This document shows positions 16,062-27,183 of a stretch of 64,000 bases of DNA, piece by piece. Under the pieces are notes generated by a model that worked only from the letters and a program-made list of their open reading frames with translations, did not search any database and had not been told where the DNA came from. Position 1 is the first letter of the stretch. The number at the start of each line of letters is the position of its first letter. Source of the DNA: an uncultured Alteromonadaceae bacterium (GTDB taxonomy: Bacteria; Pseudomonadota; Gammaproteobacteria; Pseudomonadales; Halieaceae); contig CAJYAI010000003.1 in the NCBI GenBank assembly GCA_913064725.1, positions 26,452 through 90,451 on the forward strand. Reading direction: 5' to 3'. A program made the position numbers and the translations under genes.

Positions 16062-16609
16062 GAACCCCACCCCTCTGACAATTTCTTGGTGCGTTCTATG
16101 TTGCCGTCCAATGACTTGGGTGTGCACAGCGTATGGCAATAAGCCCTGCCGGATGACTGCACTACTGACTGCCAATCCGTGTCCTCAAAACCAAGCCAGA
16201 GCCATCCCGCCGTAGGTAGGTTAGCAAGCGTGATCTCGGGGCAGAGGTAGTTAGCCAAGTCAGTCATGGCTGGATTGTGGCCAATGACGGCGATGTTGTC
16301 TAAGTCATCGTCAATACAGCACAGCCAATCCATCAATTGGCGCGGATCAAAGGTATACAGTGCGCGATCCGAGTGCACTTCAGGGCTTAATTGATAAACC
16401 CAGCCCTCGGCAAACCCAGTAAGTGTTTCCTGTGCCCGTTGCGCTGTGCTGACAAAAAAAACCGGTGGAATGTCAACACGGGCAGCAAAGGCCCGCCCCA
16501 TAAGTGGAGCCGCTCGCCTGCCGCGTGCATTTAAGGGTCGATCGTGATCGGACAGCGAGGGTGCATCCCACGCAGATTTAGCATGTCTGATCAAATGAAG
16601 CTGTCTCAC
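16058..16609 (-). CDS. SixA-like histidine phosphatase (183 aa)
   Basis: Phosphoglycerate-mutase/histidine phosphatase fold: N-terminal LIRHAKSAW with the catalytic RH, DRPLNARGRRAAPLMG, and IGHNPAMTDLANYL carrying the second catalytic His. These are features of the RHAKS-type SixA group, which dephosphorylates phosphohistidine proteins or small phosphoesters. At 183 residues it is slightly longer than E. coli SixA (about 160). It is the first gene of the operon with nagZ, with a T/G-rich spacer upstream. Confidence 0.85.
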   Translation of the reverse strand: MRQLHLIRHAKSAWDAPSLSDHDRPLNARGRRAAPLMGRAFAARVDIPPVFFVSTAQRAQETLTGFAEGWVYQLSPEVHSDRALYTFDPRQLMDWLCCIDDDLDNIAVIGHNPAMTDLANYLCPEITLANLPTAGWLWLGFEDTDWQSVVQSSGRAYCHTLCTPKSLDGNIERTKKLSEGWGS

Positions 16610-17092
16610 GATTGCGCAGACCTCTCTTTATTTTTGCGTCTTGTAGTTTTTGTTGCCTGTTGTTTGTGTTGTCTGTTGTTTTTGCGTTTTTTAAGTAACA
16701 TGCCGGCCGACACTCGGCTGTCTAATGGACGATGCTGATGATCACAACACGATTGCCAGGCGCTTGGCCATAAAACATCGAATCCTAGTTCAAACGTCTA
16801 TAGCAGATCCGCACAACAGGCCCGACGCACTCTGCCCCGCTCAATACAGCCCCGCGCAATGCAGCCCCGTGCAATACGGGCCTAGGCAATACAAGCCCTC
16901 GCAATTCGAGCCCAGGCAATACAAGCCCTCGCAATTCAAGCCCAGGCAACAAGAACTCCTAAATCGAGACTCGCTAATACACAATTGACCACACCCCGCG
17001 CGGTCGGTCGTATCAAGAGAACCACCTAACACTGCAATCGATATAACCGAGCGGTTTCTATCGAAAAAGGGCTTTTGCGACGCGTGATGGGA
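16610..17092. other. 483-bp spacer with two low-complexity blocks
   Basis: Between sixA-like and tyrS (both minus). It holds a T/G-rich tract (about 16625-16695, variations on TTGTTTGTG/TTGTCTG) just upstream of the phosphatase gene and a 15-bp tandem repeat array at 16836-16955. An open frame on the plus strand (16725-16988, 87 codons) reads through the array as P-x-Q-(Y/F)-x repeats, but it has no ribosome-binding site and a 15-bp repeat keeps all frames open by itself. I do not call it a gene. No tRNA or clear terminator seen. Confidence 0.6.
16836..16955. repeat. 15-bp tandem repeat array, about 7-8 copies
   Basis: Units follow CCC-NNG/NNT-CAAT-(A/T/G)C-(A/G)(A/G)G; seven good copies start at 16836, 16851, 16866, 16881, 16896, 16911 and 16926 and a decayed eighth at 16941. 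Copies 4-7 alternate AGGCAATACAAG and TCGCAATTC(G/A)AG, so a 30-bp pair has itself been duplicated. The first three copies have diverged more. No dyad symmetry or spacer variation as in CRISPR. Confidence 0.9.
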
Positions 17093-18379
17093 TTATGCTA
17101 CGACGAACAAGTGCACCTTTTTCTTTCCTAAACGGGTGATGAAGTAGTGGCCGTGCATAGCGCGCGCGGGTGCGAAGCACGCGCTCGGATCGGCATTATT
17201 TTCCGCCGATATTGCGACACCGTTAATCGAGACAGCCGAGCGACCCAAGGCGTCCTTAACTTGCTTCCCTGATGCAGCTAGACCTGCATCAGTTAATAAC
17301 TGGGTCAGCGTTTCAGGCATAGCCTCGCGCGCGACTGTCGAGCTCGGCAGTCCGTCGAGGCTCAATTGTGCTAAGTCGGAGGCTGACAAGCTTGCTTCGT
17401 CACCGCTAAACATCGCTGCCGTAATTCGCTCTGCCGCCTCCAGACCCTCATCGCCATGAACTAGGCGCGTTACCTCTCGGGCAAGTACTCGCTGCGCTTC
17501 GGGTCGTCCATCGCGCTCGGCATCGGCACGCTCGAGTGAGTCGATATCGCTGACGGATATAAAGGTGAAGTACTTTAAAAAGGTGTATACGTCGGCATCG
17601 GCAGTGCTCAACCAAAACTGATAAAACGCATACGGCGACGTCTTAGCTGCATCTAGCCAAATCGTACCTGACTCGGTTTTACCAAATTTTGTACCGTCGG
17701 CTTTCGTAACCAAGGGCAATGTTAGACCTTGTACTTGGTTACCGTTCATTCGGCGCGTTAAGTCAATGCCACCAGTGATATTGCCCCATTGATCGGAGCC
17801 ACCTATTTGCAACTCACAACCAAAGCGTTTGTTGAGCTCAGCAAAATCGAAAGACTGCAAAATCATATACGTGAATTCAGTGAAGCTGATGCCCGAGCCC
17901 TCGCGCTCGATGCGCTGCTTGACCGACTCCTTGGCAATCATCGAATTGATGGAAAAGTGTTTGCCTACGTCCCGTAGGAATGTCAGCACATCGACGTCGG
18001 CGGTCCAGTCTAAGTTGTTGGCCATTAGGGCAGCCGCCTCACCGTCGAATGATAAAAACTGTGACATCTGTTGCCGCAGCCGTTCGACCCAGCCGGCAAC
18101 AACATCCGGCGTATTTAACGAGCGTTCCTGAGCTTTAAAGCTGGGATCGCCAATGAGGCCGGTGGCACCTCCAACCAAGGCTATGGGCGTGTGCCCTGCG
18201 TGCTGAAATCGCTTTAAGGTGAGTAAGGGAACAAGCGAGCCGATATGTAAGCTATCGGCTGTGGGATCAAATCCACAATAAACGGTCCTTGGTTTTTCCG
18301 ACAGCCATGCATCAAAGTGCTCATCATTTGTGGTCTGAAATACCAAACCTCTCGCTTTCAGATCCGTAAAAAGCCCCAT
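17093..18379 (-). CDS. tyrS: Tyrosyl-tRNA synthetase
   Basis: Class I aminoacyl-tRNA synthetase. The start at 18379 is preceded by AAAGGTG and gives MGLFTDLKARGL, the usual TyrRS start; an upstream ATG would add 20 residues. Motifs: DPTADSLHIGSL (HIGH-type), GGSDQWGNI.GG (tyrosine/ATP site), KFGKTESG (KMSKS-type) and a C-terminal S4 RNA-binding domain (about residues 360-428). Length 428 is normal for the TyrS (E. coli) type. It is divergent from the M23 peptidase gene, an arrangement also found in Pseudomonas. Confidence 0.96.
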   Translation of the reverse strand: MGLFTDLKARGLVFQTTNDEHFDAWLSEKPRTVYCGFDPTADSLHIGSLVPLLTLKRFQHAGHTPIALVGGATGLIGDPSFKAQERSLNTPDVVAGWVERLRQQMSQFLSFDGEAAALMANNLDWTADVDVLTFLRDVGKHFSINSMIAKESVKQRIEREGSGISFTEFTYMILQSFDFAELNKRFGCELQIGGSDQWGNITGGIDLTRRMNGNQVQGLTLPLVTKADGTKFGKTESGTIWLDAAKTSPYAFYQFWLSTADADVYTFLKYFTFISVSDIDSLERADAERDGRPEAQRVLAREVTRLVHGDEGLEAAERITAAMFSGDEASLSASDLAQLSLDGLPSSTVAREAMPETLTQLLTDAGLAASGKQVKDALGRSAVSINGVAISAENNADPSACFAPARAMHGHYFITRLGKKKVHLFVVA

Positions 18380-18500
18380 CTGTGTCACCTTTACATATAG
18401 TTTCGAATTATCACGCAGGACAGCAGTAAGGCATCCCAAGCGGTATCAAGGCTAAATTTAGGAAATGAAATCCCGGCAGTTAGCATGCCACTTACTCGCA

Positions 18501-18529
18501 TTCGTTTAAACGCTATTGTCGGTTATGAT
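18501..18529 (+). promoter_or_regulatory. Possible sigma-70 promoter for the M23 peptidase–anmK genes
   Basis: TTCGTT at 18501-18506 and TATGAT at 18524-18529 are spaced by 17 bp, about 45 bp before the proposed TTG start. The -10 hexamer is a good match to TATAAT, the -35 is weak (3-4 of 6). Confidence 0.3.
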
Positions 18530-18574
18530 GCGGGCTGATGAACAGCCCCCTGTGGGGCGGGACGTGGAAAAGCT

Positions 18575-19927
18575 TTGCAACGTAACCCCAGAGGCGCAAC
18601 GCGCCGAGCCGATAGCACGGAATTACCAATCAACGGACAGCGCCTCGCCTGGGGTGGTGCGACCCTGCTCGTTCTTGTGCTTTTGTTAAGACTATTCACG
18701 AACGGATCCGATGGCGAAGACGGATCTAAACAATCGACGTTAGCCGATCCATTACTCACTGCTACAACCCAGATCGCTTGGGATGCGGTCACTGAAGGTC
18801 AAATTCAGTCGATAGAAACCACGCCTCTCACTTGGAACGACGTCACGGTAAGAAGCGGTGACAATTTAAGCCTCATTTTCAATCGAGCGGGATTTTCCGA
18901 TCGAGATGTCTTTGACGTTACCTCAGGTGTTCAAGGCCAGGCGTTGAGGCGTATTTTTCCCGGACAGTTAATTGGCTTTGCCGCCGACGAGGCAGCTGAG
19001 CTTATAGCCGTCAGGCATATCGAATCTCCTCTGAAGCAAACGGTCTACTCAAAGAACGAGGGACAGTTCGTCTCCGAGGTTATTGTCCGAGAAACCGAGA
19101 CGCGAGAGCGGTCGGTTGCCATTACCATCGACAGCTCGCTGTTTCTGGCAGGTGATCAAGCTGGACTGTCAGCCGCCATCATTATGGAGCTTGCGGCCAT
19201 TTTAGGTGGTGTTATCGACTTCGCGTTAGACCCCCGTCGGGGCGATGACATTGTTATTTTGTTCGAGGAGAACTACTTGGATGGCGAAAAGTTCTCAGAT
19301 GGCAATATTCTGGCAGCGTCGTTCAATAACAACGGTCGTTTAGTAGAGGCCTATCGCTACACCGACAGCTTAGGAGATACCGGTTATTTCGACGCCGATG
19401 GTGTCAGCATGCGCAAGGCTTTTCTCAAAGCACCGCTTGACTTTACTCGCGTCAGCTCGAGCTTCAATCCCAATCGTTTGCACCCGATTTATAAAACCAA
19501 ACGCCCCCATAGAGGGACCGACTATGCCGCACCCAGGGGGACACCCGTTTACGCTGCAGGGGATGGTCGAGTAATCGATGCCGGCTACACTCGGCCTAAT
19601 GGTAACTATGTTTTTATTCAGCACGGTGAAGGGTTCAAAACACACTACCTTCATTTGAACAAGAAGCGCGTAAAACGCGGTGACCGTGTAAAACAGGGCC
19701 AGGTGATTGGTACGGTCGGCTCGACTGGGGCGGCAACCGGGCCTCATCTGCACTATGAATTCTTGGTGAACGGTGTGCACCGCAACCCGCGCACAGTGCA
19801 TAAAATACTGCCCAAAGCTAAGTCCTTGCCAGATTCAGAAATCCCGCGCTTCAAGGACGCCATAAAAGCGCCCGTTCAGCGATTAGCGCGAACAAAGGCG
19901 AGTGATGCGATGACGGGGGCCGATTGA
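18575..19927 (+). CDS. M23 family peptidoglycan endopeptidase, OapA/MepM-like (450 aa)
   Basis: A signal-anchor helix lies at about residues 27-42 (ATLLVLVLLLRLF). An OapA/LysM-like region follows (WNDVTVRSGDNLSLIFNRAG), then a middle domain and a LytM/M23 zinc domain with HRGTDYAAPRGTPVYA, HYLHL and GPHLHYEF (HxH zinc motif). These are the features of MepM/YebA-type DD-endopeptidases that open peptide crosslinks for cell-wall growth. No ATG fits: an in-frame stop lies at 18539, and the TTG at 18575 with GGAAAAG upstream is the best start. It overlaps the anmK start by 4 bp (TTGA). Confidence 0.9.
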   Translation: MQRNPRGATRRADSTELPINGQRLAWGGATLLVLVLLLRLFTNGSDGEDGSKQSTLADPLLTATTQIAWDAVTEGQIQSIETTPLTWNDVTVRSGDNLSLIFNRAGFSDRDVFDVTSGVQGQALRRIFPGQLIGFAADEAAELIAVRHIESPLKQTVYSKNEGQFVSEVIVRETETRERSVAITIDSSLFLAGDQAGLSAAIIMELAAILGGVIDFALDPRRGDDIVILFEENYLDGEKFSDGNILAASFNNNGRLVEAYRYTDSLGDTGYFDADGVSMRKAFLKAPLDFTRVSSSFNPNRLHPIYKTKRPHRGTDYAAPRGTPVYAAGDGRVIDAGYTRPNGNYVFIQHGEGFKTHYLHLNKKRVKRGDRVKQGQVIGTVGSTGAATGPHLHYEFLVNGVHRNPRTVHKILPKAKSLPDSEIPRFKDAIKAPVQRLARTKASDAMTGAD

Positions 19928-21024
19928 GTCAGCCGCGGCTGTTCATAGGTTTGATGTCGGGCACCAGCGCAGATGCCGTCGATGCAGCTCTGGTCTCATT
20001 TGCCGATGAACAGCAGCCGACCGTACTCTGCACTGAGTCGCTGGCGCTCTCGGAAAGCCTTAAGTCACGCATCGTGGCTTGCTTGACTGATGCGGGTACA
20101 CCGGTTGATGTGATTTGCGATCTGGATGTCGCACTCGCAAAAATCTATGCGGCCTCAGTGACGAGACTTCTTAAAAAAGCTGATGTCAAACCCGCCGACG
20201 TCGAGGCCATTGGCAGTCATGGACAAACCTTGTTGCACCAGCCCAACGGGGCCAACGCCTTCACCTTGCAAGTAGGTGACAACCATCTTCTGGCAGAGCT
20301 GACTGGGATGTCCGTAGTGGGCGATTTCCGACGCAGAGATATTGCTGCGGGCGGACAGGGCGCACCCCTCGTTCCCGCCTTTCATAAGACGCTCGTTGAA
20401 GACGACCAGACCAGCGCCTTTCTCAACATAGGGGGCATTGCAAACGTCAGTGTCATAGCGGCTAACCACGTAATAGGATTTGATACAGGACCCGGAAATA
20501 CCCTGTGTGATGCATGGATCCGCCAGCATCAGCAGCTTGACTTTGACGCCGATGGGGCATGGGCAAAAGAAGGGATCATCAATGAAGCACTGCTCGACCG
20601 CCTGCTAGCTGATCCTTACTTTTCTCAAGATGGACCTAAGAGCACAGGACAGGACTACTTCAATTTGACATGGTTGCATCGCTTCGATGTTGCAGCGCTG
20701 CGACCGGAGGATGTGCAGCGCACCCTTGTTGAGCTCACTGCTCGCTCGGCGGCCAAGGCCCTCAGCTCAATCAACTGCAGGTGTGTTTACATCTGTGGCG
20801 GGGGCCGACTCAACACGCTTATGGTCGAGCGACTCGAGTCATTGTTGGCGCCAGCAAAGGTCGTGGACACCCACAGTATCGGCATCGATCCTGATTTCAT
20901 GGAGGCCATCGCCTTCGCCTGGCTGGCAAAGCAGTGCATCGACGGCATACCCGGAAACGTACCTGAAGTAACCGGCGCCTCTGGACCACGCGTCTTAGGC
21001 GTTATTTACCCAAAGACTCACTAG
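19924..21024 (+). CDS. anmK: Anhydro-N-acetylmuramic acid kinase
   Basis: Converts anhydroMurNAc to MurNAc-6-phosphate in peptidoglycan recycling. ASKHA-fold motifs: GLMSGTSADAVDAALVSF at the N-terminus, GSHGQTLLHQP, FLNIGGIANVSV and GFDTGPGNTLCDAW, with DF.EA..FAWLA near the end. Length 366 matches the family. The TTG start overlaps the stop of the upstream M23 gene, so translation is coupled. Convergent with erpA. Confidence 0.95.
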   Translation: MSQPRLFIGLMSGTSADAVDAALVSFADEQQPTVLCTESLALSESLKSRIVACLTDAGTPVDVICDLDVALAKIYAASVTRLLKKADVKPADVEAIGSHGQTLLHQPNGANAFTLQVGDNHLLAELTGMSVVGDFRRRDIAAGGQGAPLVPAFHKTLVEDDQTSAFLNIGGIANVSVIAANHVIGFDTGPGNTLCDAWIRQHQQLDFDADGAWAKEGIINEALLDRLLADPYFSQDGPKSTGQDYFNLTWLHRFDVAALRPEDVQRTLVELTARSAAKALSSINCRCVYICGGGRLNTLMVERLESLLAPAKVVDTHSIGIDPDFMEAIAFAWLAKQCIDGIPGNVPEVTGASGPRVLGVIYPKTH

Positions 21025-21061
21025 GCACTCGCGAAATAAACTGACCGCAGAGCTCAATCTT

Positions 21062-21415
21062 TCAAATTGAGAATGACGCGCCGCAACCGCAGGTCGTGGT
21101 CGCATTTGGATTATTTACTACAAACCTGGAGCCCTCAAGGCCCTCTACATAGTCGATCTCGGACCCCATGAGGTACTGGTAACTCATCGCATCTATGAGA
21201 GCGGCAACACCCTCACGCTCGATCACCCAGTCGTCATCGGCCGTATTTTCATCAAACGTGAACCCGTATTGAAAACCAGAGCACCCGCCACCGGTGATGT
21301 AGACACGAAAACGAAGCGATGGGTTTGCTTCTTCCTCGACTAGATGCTGAAGCTTACTCACTGCACTATCTGAAAGACGTATTTCTGTGGGATCAAAACC
21401 CGCGACGACAGTCAT
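21062..21415 (-). CDS. erpA: Iron-sulfur cluster insertion protein ErpA
   Basis: A-type Fe-S carrier, 117 residues, with the three conserved cysteines C45 ([11 protein letters not shown]), C109 and C111 (TTCGCGASF). ErpA passes clusters to apoproteins such as those of isoprenoid synthesis and respiration. Its place next to anmK and the bactofilin gene rather than in an isc operon, and the CGCG ending, favour ErpA over IscA. Fifteen bp separate it from the upstream bactofilin gene, on the same strand. Confidence 0.94.
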   Translation of the reverse strand: MTVVAGFDPTEIRLSDSAVSKLQHLVEEEANPSLRFRVYITGGGCSGFQYGFTFDENTADDDWVIEREGVAALIDAMSYQYLMGSEIDYVEGLEGSRFVVNNPNATTTCGCGASFSI

Positions 21416-21429
21416 CTACTACTCCGACT

Positions 21430-21855
21430 CTATGATTTATCAGCTGACAAGACAGAGCCGACGGAGGTAAGTTGCTCTACCTTGGCCGATGCAGTCGTGT
21501 GCTTTAAGTTGCCGTCTATTTTACTACCCATCGACATCTCAATCAGGTTGTAAAACACATCACCCGTTACCACAGCGCCCTTGCTGACCTCTAAATTTTC
21601 AGCACTGTAGATGTTGCCTTTAACCGCACCACTAATCGACGCAGACGGCACTCGGATCTCACCCTCTACCGAGCCACCCGCTACAACACGCAGCAAGGCT
21701 GAAGCGCCAGGCTCTGCACTGATACAGCCAATCACGCGTCCCTCAATATCGAGGTTACCGGCAAACGTGATATCACCCGAGACCGTCGTACCCGCCGAAA
21801 TGAGGGTGGTCGCGCCCTTTGCTGTACTAGGCATCTGTGGTTGTTTGTTTCTCAT
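21430..21855 (-). CDS. Bactofilin (polymer-forming cytoskeletal protein), 141 aa
   Basis: Central right-handed beta-helix of bactofilin type: TTLISAGTTVSGDITFAGNL, DIEGRVIGCI, SVEGEIRVPSASISGAVKGN and GAVVTGDVFYNLIEM, with the regular GxVxGxI spacing of the family, flanked by short flexible tails. Bactofilins polymerise without nucleotide and help shape the cell or place envelope enzymes. It lies beside a membrane protein of the DUF6776 type and close to an M23 endopeptidase and anmK, consistent with an envelope role. Confidence 0.92.
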   Translation of the reverse strand: MRNKQPQMPSTAKGATTLISAGTTVSGDITFAGNLDIEGRVIGCISAEPGASALLRVVAGGSVEGEIRVPSASISGAVKGNIYSAENLEVSKGAVVTGDVFYNLIEMSMGSKIDGNLKHTTASAKVEQLTSVGSVLSADKS

Positions 21856-21870
21856 CGCCTTGCTCCTACT

Positions 21871-22545
21871 CTATTTCGCACTGTAGACAACTGATGTCGT
21901 CCAGTCGAACGTCTGCTCATGCGTCCGCTTACGCGGCGCTGACAATTCTATGCCAAAGCGCACCGCTACGGGAATAACGCTATCGGGAAGCCGTATAGTG
22001 CCCGAAATTCGTTGAAAATACTTAAATGCAATGTCGTGACTCGCTGTCAGCTCCGGTAACAGAATGGGGCTGCCCGCTTCGTCAATCAGATGAATGGTTA
22101 GATCGCCCCGATAAAACTGTGATCCCTGTGCAAGGCGTTGAATCACGGCCCGGTATTCAAGTTCTCGACGCTCGGGGTGCCAGATTAGCTCCGGCTGACG
22201 CACCTTTACCGAGCTCAAGTCATCCGATGACCCCATGATATCGCGGTAAAAGACCAGCTCCTTCTCAAGGTCATCGACCTGACGCTCTGAGCCTGCGAGT
22301 TCTGCGCGAAGACGATTGATCGCCTCTGAGTCGACAGCGCGTCTAGTCTCTAGCTTGGAGATTGTATCTTTGAGGCCTGCCTCATCGAGTACCAACGGTA
22401 CGCGGTCGTCAAAACCGTGTTGATAACCCAGGACATACACCCCTGCACCCGCGACCAAGACCAGAACAGCAAGGCCGATACGCAGACGGCGCTGCTGCAC
22501 GACATTGACGCGCGTCACAACCGTCTTAATGTTGTCCGTCGGCAT
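21871..22545 (-). CDS. DUF6776-like single-pass membrane protein (224 aa)
   Basis: A short basic cytoplasmic N-terminus, one membrane helix (IGLAVLVLVAGAGVYVLGY, about residues 23-41), a coiled coil (about 60-105, LETRRAVDSEAINRLRAELA then GSERQVDDLEKELVFYRD) and a beta-rich C-terminal domain of about 110 residues ending in RTHEQTFDWTTSVVY. Size, layout and place between argC and a bactofilin gene match a family of uncharacterised proteins in the same position in Pseudomonas. It may anchor or pair with the bactofilin (inference). Function unknown. Confidence 0.75.
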   Translation of the reverse strand: MPTDNIKTVVTRVNVVQQRRLRIGLAVLVLVAGAGVYVLGYQHGFDDRVPLVLDEAGLKDTISKLETRRAVDSEAINRLRAELAGSERQVDDLEKELVFYRDIMGSSDDLSSVKVRQPELIWHPERRELEYRAVIQRLAQGSQFYRGDLTIHLIDEAGSPILLPELTASHDIAFKYFQRISGTIRLPDSVIPVAVRFGIELSAPRKRTHEQTFDWTTSVVYSAK

Positions 22546-22551
22546 ATCGAA

Positions 22552-23580
22552 TTAGGGGCCGACTGCCGGAGCGGACAAGCCCGCAGCCTCGTCGACTCCA
22601 AGCATAATGTTCATCGCCTGAATGGCCTGCCCAGCAGCACCCTTTACTAGGTTATCGATCGCGACCGTCACAACGACCCTGTCACCGGGCGGGTGAGTCA
22701 CGTCGATTTCGCACATGTTAGTGCCGCGCACATGGCGTGTCTCTGGCTCGTAGTTCCCTTCAGTCAATCGAATGAAGGGCTCGTTGCAAAAGCGCGCTTT
22801 GAAGACCGCCTGGAGATCAACCGCAGTCTCGGTCAGTGTGGCAAACAGGGTGGCGTGGATGCCTCGCACCATGGGCGCCAGATGCGGGACAAAGGTGAGG
22901 GACACGTTAGTACCCGCCATTCGAATCAACCCCTGCTCCATTTCCGGTAGATGCCGGTGACCACCCACACCGTAAGACTTCATGGTCTCCACCGACTCAG
23001 ACAGTAGTAAGTTCACTTTTGCACTCCGGCCAGCACCGCTCGTGCCCGAGGCGCAGGATGCCACCAGACTCTCCGGATCAATCAAGCCTGCCTCCAAGAG
23101 TGGCAGGAATCCAAGCTGAACTGCTGTCGGATAACAGCCCGGGCAGGCAACCAACGATGCAGTCGCTATTGCCTCCCTATTAACCTCAGGCAGACCGTAC
23201 ACAGCCGAATCAATCAGCTTAGCTGCCGCGTGCTTTACGCCATACCACGACTCCCAAATACTGATGTCGCTTAACCGAAAGTCAGCGGACAAATCAATGA
23301 CCTTAATTCCCTGGGCCATCAACTCGGGTACCGAGTGCATTGCGACAGCGTGCGGTGTCGCAAAAAACACCACATCACAATCATCGAATTGCGCCCTCGT
23401 GGAATCCTCAAAAACGAGATCGATGTATCCCCTCAAATTAGGGAATAAACGGTCCACTCGAACGCCGGCTTCGGCGCGCGATGTGAGACGCCGAATCACA
23501 ACGTTTGGATGCCCTAGCAACAACCTAATAAGTTCCACACCGGCATACCCGGTGGCGCCGACAATGCCCACTTTAATCAT
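22552..23580 (-). CDS. argC: N-acetyl-gamma-glutamyl-phosphate reductase
   Basis: NADP-dependent third step of arginine synthesis. [14 protein letters not shown] is the Rossmann start, [12 protein letters not shown] contains the active-site Cys, and [13 protein letters not shown] and the [15 protein letters not shown] stretch are typical. Length 342 fits. Only six bp separate it from the following DUF6776-like gene, so arginine synthesis and the bactofilin/erpA genes probably share a transcript, as in related bacteria. Divergent from hemJ across a 72-bp spacer. Confidence 0.96.
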   Translation of the reverse strand: MIKVGIVGATGYAGVELIRLLLGHPNVVIRRLTSRAEAGVRVDRLFPNLRGYIDLVFEDSTRAQFDDCDVVFFATPHAVAMHSVPELMAQGIKVIDLSADFRLSDISIWESWYGVKHAAAKLIDSAVYGLPEVNREAIATASLVACPGCYPTAVQLGFLPLLEAGLIDPESLVASCASGTSGAGRSAKVNLLLSESVETMKSYGVGGHRHLPEMEQGLIRMAGTNVSLTFVPHLAPMVRGIHATLFATLTETAVDLQAVFKARFCNEPFIRLTEGNYEPETRHVRGTNMCEIDVTHPPGDRVVVTVAIDNLVKGAAGQAIQAMNIMLGVDEAAGLSAPAVGP

Positions 23581-23652
23581 TTCAGGCCTAAGATCTGATA
23601 TTGTGACGCTAGTTTACTCGCTGTTCAGTTCGACACCAGCATGGAGTTGTAA

Positions 23653-24075
23653 ATGCTTTGGATTCAAGGTTTGCACGTTGTGTTTGTTGTGACGTGGTTT
23701 GCCGGCCTCTTTTACTTGCCGCGCATATTTGTTTACTACGCCCAAGCGGAAGATGACATAACCCGGACCACGCTGGCTGTCATGGCTCGAAAGCTTTATA
23801 AATTTGTGACACCGCTAATGATGCTCGCTGTGGCGCTGGGCCTGTGGCGGCTTGGTTATGCCTTGGATTACTACCTCAGTAGCACGTGGATGCAACTGAA
23901 ACTGATCGGGGTCGTATGCCTCCTGATCTACCATATTCAGTGCGGCCGATACGTCGCACTTATTAACGGCGGGGACACGAGCAAAAGCCATGTTTTTTAT
24001 CGCTTTTTTAACGAGGTCCCGGTGTTATTTTTGTTTGCAATCGTACTCTTGGTGTATGTACGACCGGGCTCATAA
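23653..24075 (+). CDS. hemJ: Protoporphyrinogen IX oxidase HemJ (140 aa)
   Basis: Small integral membrane protein with four hydrophobic helices. It starts LWIQGLHVVFVVTWFAGLFYLP, with His8 in the first helix where HemJ proteins have a conserved haem-binding His, and contains Lys83 in WMQLKLIGV, also conserved in the family. HemJ converts protoporphyrinogen to protoporphyrin in many Gram-negatives that lack HemG and HemY. GGAG lies just before the ATG. hemL and hemB follow on the same strand, which strongly supports a haem role over a generic CopD-family label. Confidence 0.88.
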   Translation: MLWIQGLHVVFVVTWFAGLFYLPRIFVYYAQAEDDITRTTLAVMARKLYKFVTPLMMLAVALGLWRLGYALDYYLSSTWMQLKLIGVVCLLIYHIQCGRYVALINGGDTSKSHVFYRFFNEVPVLFLFAIVLLVYVRPGS

Positions 24076-24123
24076 TCAGGCACCATCACTAAAAAATGAC
24101 AATACGTCGGGGGACGCTGGTCG

Positions 24124-25404
24124 ATGACCAAATCAGAAACACTATTCGAACGTGCGCAAGGGCCCATACCGGGCGGCGTTAACTCACCTGTTCGCGCCTT
24201 TAAGGCCGTCGGCGGCACACCACGCTTCATGGCGCGATCTGATGGCGCCTATATTTTCGATGTTGACGGTAATCAGTACATTGATTACGTGCTGTCGTGG
24301 GGTCCCATGATTATGGGACACAATCATCCCCGTGTGCGGGAGGCCGTAGTCAAAACAGCGCAGGACGGACTGAGCTTTGGTTGCCCAACGGAGATTGAGA
24401 TCGATCTGGCAGAGCGCCTATGCACGCTCGTACCCAGCCTCGAGCAAGTCCGTATGACCAGCTCCGGCACCGAGGCGACCATGAGCGCCATTCGCCTGGC
24501 GCGAGGTGCAACAGGGCGCGACAAGATTGTTAAGTTTGAAGGCTGCTATCACGGGCACTCAGATTCACTACTGATCAAGGCGGGATCGGGCGCACTCACC
24601 TTCGGCGTTCCCAGTTCTCCCGGAGTCCCTGAGGTACTGGCACAGCACACTGTCACGCTTCCATTCAACGATCTCGAGGCATTAAAGGAAGCGTTTGATC
24701 AACTGGGTAATGATATTGCCTGCGTCATCACCGAGCCGGTAACAGGCAACATGAACTGCATTCTCCCCGAGCCAGGTTTCCTCGAGGGCATGCGCGAGCT
24801 GTGCACACAATACGGTGCGATCCTCATCTTTGACGAAGTCATGACGGGGTTTCGTTTCGGTACACACTGTGCCCAGGGATACTTGGGCATTGACCCTGAT
24901 CTCACATGCTTGGGTAAGGTGATCGGAGGCGGTATGCCGGTGGGTGCCTTTGGCGGTAAAAAAGAGATTATGGCGCACATATCGCCCCTCGGGCCGGTCT
25001 ACCAAGCAGGGACGCTATCGGGCAATCCGGTTGCCATGGCCTCAGGTCTTGCGACGCTGGACATTATTTCCGAGCCCCATTTTTATGAGGACCTGTTCCG
25101 CCACACGACGCAGTTGTGCGAGGGCATGCAACAGGCGGCAGATGAGGCCGGAATCCCGTTCACGACAAACCACTTAGGGAGCATGTTTGGCTTCTTTTTC
25201 ACCGAGGACAAAAAGGTAACGCAGTACCCGCAAGTTATTGGGGCAAACGTTGAACGCTTTAACCAGTTTTTCCACCTCATGCTCAACGACGGTGTTTATT
25301 TAGCGCCTGCCTCTTTCGAGGCGGGATTTATGTCCGCAGCTCACTCTGATGAGGACATAGAGAGAACTGTGGATGCTGCTAAACGCGCGTTCAAAACGCT
25401 TTAA
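24124..25404 (+). CDS. hemL: Glutamate-1-semialdehyde 2,1-aminomutase
   Basis: PLP enzyme of C5-pathway aminolevulinate formation. Family start [20 protein letters not shown], substrate/PLP residues in [16 protein letters not shown] and FDEVMTGFR, and the PLP-binding Lys265 in [17 protein letters not shown]. 426 residues is the normal length. Lies 48 bp after hemJ and 97 bp before hemB. Confidence 0.97.
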   Translation: MTKSETLFERAQGPIPGGVNSPVRAFKAVGGTPRFMARSDGAYIFDVDGNQYIDYVLSWGPMIMGHNHPRVREAVVKTAQDGLSFGCPTEIEIDLAERLCTLVPSLEQVRMTSSGTEATMSAIRLARGATGRDKIVKFEGCYHGHSDSLLIKAGSGALTFGVPSSPGVPEVLAQHTVTLPFNDLEALKEAFDQLGNDIACVITEPVTGNMNCILPEPGFLEGMRELCTQYGAILIFDEVMTGFRFGTHCAQGYLGIDPDLTCLGKVIGGGMPVGAFGGKKEIMAHISPLGPVYQAGTLSGNPVAMASGLATLDIISEPHFYEDLFRHTTQLCEGMQQAADEAGIPFTTNHLGSMFGFFFTEDKKVTQYPQVIGANVERFNQFFHLMLNDGVYLAPASFEAGFMSAAHSDEDIERTVDAAKRAFKTL

Positions 25405-25427
25405 ATGAGGCCATGAGCCAAAGACCT

Positions 25428-27169
<1,742 letters not shown>

Positions 27170-27183
<14 letters not shown>

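Noticed and set aside
16836..16955. CRISPR array
   Set aside because: Units are contiguous with no unique spacers, and no cas genes are present.
16725..16988. 87-codon frame with P-x-Q-Y repeats
   Set aside because: No ribosome-binding site, openness explained by a 15-bp repeat, and the opposite strand is equally open. Kept as a repeat, not a gene.
21053..21071. Bidirectional terminator between anmK and erpA
   Set aside because: Only a 6-bp AT-rich stem (CTCAAT/ATTGAG) that runs into the erpA end, with no T-run.
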